Below, piece after piece: positions 1 through 2,932 of a stretch of 5,507 bases of DNA. Each line of letters begins with the position of its first letter. The stretch's first letter is position 1. The position numbers and the translations under genes were made by a program. Below the pieces are notes generated by a model. That model was not told where the DNA came from. It searched no databases and was given only the letters and a program-made list of their open reading frames with translations. The stretch lies in assembly GCA_020696885.1 (NCBI GenBank), contig JAJFMS010000297.1, forward strand, positions 1-5,507, read 5' to 3'. This DNA is from Armatimonadota bacterium. GTDB lineage: Bacteria; Armatimonadota; SYMT01.

Positions 1-4
1 GCTG

Positions 5-47
5 GCATACTGTAGTCACCACGCCGACCGGTGACTTGCAAGTATGC
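5..47. repeat. Nested inverted repeat (possible leader hairpin or operator) upstream of gene 1
   Basis: Two nested 7-bp perfect arms are visible. GCATACT at 5-11 pairs with AGTATGC at 41-47, and AGTCACC at 14-20 pairs with GGTGACT at 30-36, leaving a 9-base loop (21-29). The arms are separated by a small 2/4-base internal loop. The right half also contains the perfect 10-base palindrome ACTTGCAAGT (34-43). No T-run follows on the + strand, so it is not a classical terminator reading right. It ends 44 bases before the preferred start of gene 1 and would bury the alternative ATG at 44. It could be a leader RNA hairpin, a regulator binding site, or the end of an upstream gene outside the window. 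Confidence 0.4.
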
Positions 48-78
48 TCTGCGAACAACCCGAGGCAACGGTCCCACC

Positions 79-83
79 GGAGG
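79..83 (+). promoter_or_regulatory. Ribosome binding site deciding the start of gene 1
   Basis: GGAGG lies 8 bases before the ATG at 92. The alternative in-frame ATG at 44 has no purine-rich Shine-Dalgarno sequence before it and would put 16 residues in front of a twin-arginine signal. Confidence 0.75.
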
Positions 84-91
84 CCGAACCG

Positions 92-1339
92 ATGGATTCT
101 CCTTCCCTCTCACGCCGTCAGTGCCTCCACTGGGGCCTCGGCAGCGCCCTTGCCGTTGCGGGACTGGAACCCCACACTTCTCGCGCTGCACCCAGGATTC
201 GGGTGTCTACCGACATTCGGGATCGAGTTCTCGCCTGCCGCGAGGCGATCCTCTCCTCCCAACTCGCGGACGGGGCCGTGATCCAGGTGGGCTATAGCGT
301 GGCGGGCAAGCCGGCCTACGTGGAGCCGTATTTCGCTAACCTGGCCTGCCTCGGCCTCCTGGCGGCCCGGCTGTGCCACCGGGAAGCACGCACGCTGCCG
401 TTCATTCGCCGCTGGCTGGAGTGGTATGCGGACCACCAGGAGCCGGACGGCACTATCCCCCGGTATGACGGCTTCCAGGACGCGAACCGCAACCTGGTCA
501 ACTATACCGAGGTCGGCCCGGACTCCCATGACAGTTACGCAGGGTCGTATCTGGCCGTGGCTGCCGCATACACCCGCGCCAGCCACAATCGACCCAGCCG
601 CAAGATCATCCAGGCCTGCCGTCGCTGCATGGGTGTATTGGCCCGCTGCCGCAGCGGAACCGACGGCTTCTACCATACATTGGACCCGGCGCCTTACCCT
701 CCCGACGCCCTCCCGGCCCAGTACCTTCTAGACAATCTAGAGGTCCATCAAGGCCTCGTTGCCGCACGGGTCTACTTCTCTGGGATCCGCGACGTGGCGA
801 CCGCTGCGGAAGCCGCCTCGCTCGCGGCGGACCTCGCCAATCGCTTCCACCTCTTCTGGTACCCGCAGCAGGCCCATTTCGTGAGCCTGCTGGCGGACAA
901 AGGCTCCGTCGTGTGGGGCGGTCAGCTCCACCACGTGGAGGAGCTAGCCAACGTCTCCGCGCTCGCGTTTCTCGACCACCTCCGGACGGCCACGCGCACT
1001 GGCCTCTGGAACATGCTGATGTCCACACGCGGGGAGTCGATTTGGGCTCGGTTTGAGCTAAAGGACTACACGATGGAAGACCCCACCATCGAACGGGTCT
1101 ACTTCGCCGCCCTACGCGCGGCGCCACCAAGCGACCAGGAGGCCCTCTTCCAGAAGCTCCTCGCCCGCACGGACAACTGCCTCGGGCGGAGCGCGCTCCT
1201 CCAGGGCGGTGGGGACGACTCCGACCCTTATCCGGGCGTCCACCGCTACGGGATGCTGATCCAGGCCCTACTGGCCCAGCCGGACCTGCTGCCGGCCTAC
1301 CTTCCCAAGGTGCCCCTGGATCCAGCGCAAGCGCCGTGA
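92..1339 (+). CDS. Tat-exported alpha/alpha-toroid (six-hairpin glycosidase-like) protein
   Basis: A 415-residue protein that is probably exported folded to the periplasm. Residues 7-12 read SRRQCL, a twin-arginine (Tat) motif with C where F is usual. A hydrophobic stretch follows (14-25, WGLGSALAVAGL), with a plausible cleavage site near A32. The mature part is a run of amphipathic helices typical of alpha/alpha-toroid enzymes: a small-residue helix at 82-94, the aromatic/acidic stretch YADHQEPDGTIPRYDG (112-127), DSHDSYAGSY (144-153), DGFYHTLDP (191-199), and LLDNLEVHQGLVAA (212-225). D144 and D147 are the most conspicuous acidic residues. I infer a six-hairpin glycoside hydrolase or lyase fold; the exact family and substrate cannot be named. 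The start at 92 is chosen for the GGAGG at 79-83 and the signal peptide; an ATG at 44 is in frame but poor. It stands alone, with 197 bases before the next gene. The exported glycosidase-like protein of gene 4 hints at a shared glycan substrate. The coding call is secure, the function weak. Confidence 0.85.
   Translation: MDSPSLSRRQCLHWGLGSALAVAGLEPHTSRAAPRIRVSTDIRDRVLACREAILSSQLADGAVIQVGYSVAGKPAYVEPYFANLACLGLLAARLCHREARTLPFIRRWLEWYADHQEPDGTIPRYDGFQDANRNLVNYTEVGPDSHDSYAGSYLAVAAAYTRASHNRPSRKIIQACRRCMGVLARCRSGTDGFYHTLDPAPYPPDALPAQYLLDNLEVHQGLVAARVYFSGIRDVATAAEAASLAADLANRFHLFWYPQQAHFVSLLADKGSVVWGGQLHHVEELANVSALAFLDHLRTATRTGLWNMLMSTRGESIWARFELKDYTMEDPTIERVYFAALRAAPPSDQEALFQKLLARTDNCLGRSALLQGGGDDSDPYPGVHRYGMLIQALLAQPDLLPAYLPKVPLDPAQAP
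727..741. repeat. Twin TCTAGA palindromes inside gene 1
   Basis: TCTAGA occurs at 727-732 and again at 736-741, separated by CAA. Together they form a dyad that reads as part of LLDNLE in the protein. CTAG-containing words are generally scarce in bacterial genomes and both Leu codons are CTA, so the pairing stands out. It may be chance. Confidence 0.3.
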
Positions 1340-1395
1340 ACCGGTTTCACCCACTGCGAGGCAACTGATCTCACTACATCACTGCAGGCCGATTG

Positions 1396-1424
1396 TTTAC
1401 ACGCGAATTATCCACTGTTAAATT
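1396..1424 (+). promoter_or_regulatory. Candidate sigma70-type promoter for the DoxX gene
   Basis: TTTACA (1396-1401) matches the -35 consensus at five of six bases. After a 16-base spacer, TTAAAT (1418-1423) matches TATAAT at four of six. A 17-base spacer with TAAATT (1419-1424) scores the same. It lies in an AT-rich island within a GC-rich window, and contains the dyad GTTAAATTAAC (1417-1427). A start near 1430 would give a leader of about 105 bases before the DoxX ATG. Planctomycete-type promoters are poorly defined, so this is tentative. Confidence 0.35.
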
Positions 1425-1440
1425 AACCGCGGTGATGACT

Positions 1441-1483
1441 GAAGCCCCATAGCTTCCCACCCTGGGAATTGGGGCTTCTCTTT
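1441..1483 (+). terminator. Stem-loop with short T-run: terminator of gene 1 or attenuator in the DoxX leader
   Basis: The outer stem GAAGCCCCA (1441-1449) pairs with TGGGGCTTC (1470-1478) over 9 bp. The inner stem TTCCCA (1454-1459) pairs with TGGGAA (1463-1468) around a 3-base loop. TCTTT follows at 1479-1483. It lies about 100 bases after the stop of gene 1, and about 58 bases before the DoxX ATG. If the promoter at 1396-1424 is real, the hairpin is at the very 5' end of the DoxX transcript and could attenuate it rather than end gene 1. The T-run is short, so termination is uncertain. Confidence 0.45.
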
Positions 1484-1507
1484 CCGGAGTTTAGTTCGGA
1501 CTTGAAG

Positions 1508-1523
1508 TGTTCTTGGGAGAACA
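1508..1523 (+). promoter_or_regulatory. Small dyad abutting the DoxX ribosome binding site
   Basis: TGTTCT (1508-1513) and AGAACA (1518-1523) are perfect inverted arms around TGGG. The dyad touches the AAAGGAG at 1524-1530. As RNA it is a 6-bp tetraloop hairpin next to the site where the ribosome loads; as DNA it is a 16-base symmetric site of operator size. Either role is inference. Confidence 0.35.
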
Positions 1524-1530
1524 AAAGGAG
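1524..1530 (+). promoter_or_regulatory. Ribosome binding site deciding the start of the DoxX gene
   Basis: AAAGGAG ends 6 bases before the ATG at 1537. The upstream in-frame ATG at 1507 would place this site inside the coding region and add ten polar residues unlike the family N-terminus. Confidence 0.8.
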
Positions 1531-1536
1531 TGCGAG

Positions 1537-2037
1537 ATGGCACGAGAGGGATCCGAGGGACAAGCGGCGCTGCGGGAATGGGGTTTCTTGGCGCTGCGGG
1601 TGGCGCTGGGCGGGATCTTCCTGGCGCACGGTGGGCAGAAGCTGTTCGGCTGGTTCGGCGGGCACGGCTGGTCCGGAACCATGCAGTTCTTCACCGGGCA
1701 GATGGGAGTGCCGGCACCGGTCGCAGCGCTCGCCATCCTCACGGAGTTCGTCGGTGGGCTGGCCGTGCTGCTGGGCGTCTTCAGCCGCACGGCAGCCCTC
1801 GGCCTGGCCGTGGTGATGGTGGTCGCGGCGCTGAAGGTGCATCTCGCGAACGGCTTCTTCCTCGCCACTGCGCCGGGACAGGCCAACGGGATCGAGTACA
1901 ACATGGCGCTCTTCGCGATGTCACTCTTCGTGGTGCTGGCCGGCCCCGGGCGCTATGCGCTGGCCGGTGACACGGAGTGGGCTCTCGGTCGCGCACTCTC
2001 TCTGCGGCCCGGCGCTCGCCGCGCGCTGGAAGCCTGA
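1537..2037 (+). CDS. DoxX family inner-membrane protein
   Basis: A 166-residue integral membrane protein with the four helices expected of DoxX, at about residues 16-37, 60-82, 86-104 and 121-139. Family hallmarks in order: R21 and the HGGQKLFGWFGG stretch at the end of helix 1 (31-42); E70 with GG in helix 2; VHLANGFF (101-108); NGIEYN (117-122) before helix 4; and GPGRYAL (136-142) near the C-terminus. Length is typical of the family. DoxX was named for a subunit of archaeal thiosulfate:quinone oxidoreductase, and in Mycobacterium tuberculosis a DoxX protein partners a superoxide dismutase and a thiosulfate sulfurtransferase in thiol and oxidant resistance. Most bacterial members have no proven reaction, so a redox or membrane-stress role is inference. 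No dehydrogenase, thioredoxin or Sod gene is next to it here. A candidate promoter and two leader stem-loops precede it and a 10-bp stem-loop follows the stop, suggesting a monocistronic unit. Confidence 0.93.
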   Translation: MAREGSEGQAALREWGFLALRVALGGIFLAHGGQKLFGWFGGHGWSGTMQFFTGQMGVPAPVAALAILTEFVGGLAVLLGVFSRTAALGLAVVMVVAALKVHLANGFFLATAPGQANGIEYNMALFAMSLFVVLAGPGRYALAGDTEWALGRALSLRPGARRALEA

Positions 2038-2154
2038 CGCGGACTGCAGCGCCCTGCCGGAAGGACCCGAAATACGGCCCACCGGCAGGGCAAGCAGGCT
2101 GAGGCCGGGCAGCAGCAGCACCACCACGCCGCGGATGATCGTAGATCCGTTCAT
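1921..2154 (-). CDS. Possible small membrane-anchored protein, antisense to the DoxX 3' end
   Basis: An open frame of 77 codons that I do not recognise. It starts at an ATG (complement of 2152-2154) with GGAG six bases upstream (complement of 2161-2164). Residues 8-26 form a clean hydrophobic segment, RGVVVLLLPGLSLLALPVG, read in codons nearly all ending in G or C. This resembles a genuine start, signal anchor and coding bias. Against it, the last 39 codons run antisense to DoxX (1921-2037) and have the Arg/Gln/Ala-rich look of a shadow frame. Its first part also overlaps the inverted repeat 2051-2091. It could be a real short gene, a decayed remnant whose original 3' end is lost, or chance in GC-rich DNA. 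It would be convergent with DoxX and divergent from the lipoprotein gene. Confidence 0.3.
   Translation of the reverse strand: MNGSTIIRGVVVLLLPGLSLLALPVGRISGPSGRALQSASGFQRAASAGPQRECATESPLRVTGQRIAPGAGQHHEE
2051..2091. terminator. 10-bp perfect stem-loop after the DoxX gene
   Basis: GCCCTGCCGG (2051-2060) and CCGGCAGGGC (2082-2091) are perfect inverted arms around a 21-base loop, starting 14 bases after the DoxX stop. No T-run follows on either strand. If it ends transcription it does so without the usual U-tract; otherwise it may protect the mRNA 3' end. The position just past the stop is the main support. Confidence 0.4.
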
Positions 2155-2160
2155 CGCTAA

Positions 2161-2164
2161 CTCC
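2161..2164 (-). promoter_or_regulatory. Shine-Dalgarno-like site of the possible - strand small gene
   Basis: The complement of CTCC at 2161-2164 gives GGAG, six bases before the - strand ATG at 2154. It is meaningful only if the small gene is real. Confidence 0.3.
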
Positions 2165-2201
2165 ATTTCCGAGCGCCGGGTAGCACCGGCGTCTGGAAAT
2201 G
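2164..2201. repeat. Two-part inverted repeat in the gap before the lipoprotein gene
   Basis: CATTTCC (2164-2170) pairs with GGAAATG (2195-2201). Inside it, CGCCGG (2174-2179) pairs with CCGGCG (2186-2191) around a 6-base loop, with a weak 3/3 internal loop between the stems. No T-run follows on the + strand. Read on the - strand, the stem ends on the GGAG of the possible small gene. It lies about 117 bases before the lipoprotein start and could be a binding site between divergent genes or a leader hairpin. Confidence 0.4.
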
Positions 2202-2303
2202 AACTTACGACCGAATGATTAGGATCGTGTGAGCGTTCGGCCCGGGTGGCTCCGACTCCGTCACGGCGTTTGCCTGGTTGGTGCGCTCGGGTAATAACCG
2301 GCC

Positions 2304-2308
2304 GGAGG
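2304..2308 (+). promoter_or_regulatory. Ribosome binding site deciding the start of the lipoprotein gene
   Basis: GGAGG lies 9 bases before the ATG at 2318. This start puts the hydrophobic lipoprotein signal at the N-terminus. The ATG at 2246 would add 24 Arg/Pro-rich residues and has no comparable site. Confidence 0.75.
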
Positions 2309-2317
2309 CAGTGCACC

Positions 2318-2779
2318 ATGTTCAAGTTTCAGTACCTTGGAGCAGCCCTGCTGGCGCTCGCGGTCGGCGGATGCACCAGCTCGATCTCCGGCGATTCAGG
2401 GGCCAGCGGGACCACTCGGCCGGCGGTTCCGGTGATCTCCGGCCCACGCGCGACGGTGGAGGACTACCTCAAGGCCGCTACCAGCGCGGATGGCGCCCGG
2501 ATGTACGCGCTCATCGCCTCCAGCGAGCGAGACGACGAGAGCCCGCAGACTCTCCGGAAGACCGCCGCGGACCGCTACTCCACCGCCACGAAGTGGGAAG
2601 TCCTGAAGACCACCGACAACGGAAGCACCGGCGAGGTGATCGTGGAGGTGAAGGGCGCGAAGGTGGACCCCAACCCCACACGGTTCACCCTTACGCGCGA
2701 ATCGGGCGAATGGCGCATCGTCGACTCGCCGGAGCTGCACGAGCGCGAGAAGGATGGCGGCATCCACATCAAGCTGTAA
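2318..2779 (+). CDS. Lipoprotein with an NTF2-like (DUF4878-like) domain
   Basis: A 153-residue predicted lipoprotein. The signal runs MFKFQYLGAALLALAVGG with a lipobox VGGC whose cysteine is residue 19, so the mature protein should be lipid-anchored in a membrane facing the periplasm or outside. Residues 20-43 are a Ser/Gly/Thr/Pro linker. Residues 44-141 have the order of a small NTF2/SnoaL-type cone: a first helix ATVEDYLKAATSADGARMYALI, a second helix around 78-90, then beta strands WEVLKTTDNG, GEVIVEVKG and RFTLTRESGEWRIVDSPEL. This resembles DUF4878-type lipoproteins, which have no proven reaction. I see no catalytic set, so a binding or structural role is likely. The start is fixed by the GGAGG at 2304-2308 and the lipobox. 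A strong hairpin follows the stop, so it is probably its own unit. The lipoprotein call is strong, the fold moderate, the function unknown. Confidence 0.85.
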   Translation: MFKFQYLGAALLALAVGGCTSSISGDSGASGTTRPAVPVISGPRATVEDYLKAATSADGARMYALIASSERDDESPQTLRKTAADRYSTATKWEVLKTTDNGSTGEVIVEVKGAKVDPNPTRFTLTRESGEWRIVDSPELHEREKDGGIHIKL

Positions 2780-2783
2780 CACC

Positions 2784-2819
2784 GAGCCGGCGGGGCACCT
2801 CGCCCCGCCGGCTCCGGTT
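2784..2819 (+). terminator. Strong 13-bp hairpin after the lipoprotein gene
   Basis: GAGCCGGCGGGGC (2784-2796) and GCCCCGCCGGCTC (2802-2814) form a perfect 13-bp stem with the loop ACCTC, five bases after the stop codon. CGGTTT follows, so the T-run is only three bases (2818-2820). Stability and position make this the most convincing terminator in the window despite the weak tail. Confidence 0.7.
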
Positions 2820-2850
2820 TCCGGGATGACGTTCGGTGGTTTTTGGGACT

Positions 2851-2916
2851 TCGGACCCACGCAGTCCGAGCCGAGTTAGGACAAACCTGTGTGGGAGCAG
2901 GCCCCTATCATGGGCC
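2851..2916 (+). promoter_or_regulatory. Leader of the propeller-hydrolase gene with two short dyads
   Basis: TCGGAC (2851-2856) and GTCCGA (2864-2869) form one inverted repeat. GGCCC (2900-2904) and GGGCC (2912-2916) form another, whose loop CTATCAT contains TATCAT, a five-of-six match to a -10 box without a matching -35. CCCC at 2918-2921 directly precedes the GGGGAG ribosome binding site and could pair with it. Each element alone is weak. Confidence 0.25.
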
Positions 2917-2921
2917 GCCCC

Positions 2922-2927
2922 GGGGAG
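2922..2927 (+). promoter_or_regulatory. Ribosome binding site deciding the start of the propeller-hydrolase gene
   Basis: GGGGAG lies 5 bases before the ATG at 2933, which begins a textbook Sec signal peptide. The in-frame ATG at 2843 would add 30 residues in front of the signal. Confidence 0.8.
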
Positions 2928-2932
2928 TCCTG

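Noticed and set aside
44..91. Longer start for gene 1 at the ATG at 44
   Set aside because: No Shine-Dalgarno sequence precedes it, it lies in the inverted repeat, and it would displace the twin-arginine signal from the N-terminus.
110..676. 188-codon open frame on the - strand inside gene 1
   Set aside because: It is antisense to the Tat signal and helical core of gene 1, with no convincing start signal or domain; a shadow frame.
1530..1970. 146-codon + strand frame overlapping the DoxX gene
   Set aside because: It is out of frame with clear DoxX motifs and its translation is Arg/Gly/Ala-rich low complexity.
2270..2297. Possible promoter TTGCCT ... TAATAA before the lipoprotein gene
   Set aside because: The -10 match is only three of six and the implied transcript would begin almost on the ribosome binding site, leaving no usable leader.
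2278..2829. 183-codon + strand frame overlapping the lipoprotein gene
   Set aside because: The translation is Arg/Gly/His-rich without structure and runs through the strong hairpin at 2784-2814. The overlapping frame has a lipobox and a ribosome binding site.
2843..2932. Longer start for gene 4 at the ATG at 2843
   Set aside because: It would add 30 polar residues before a clean Sec signal peptide, and the site GGGGAG is correctly spaced for the ATG at 2933.
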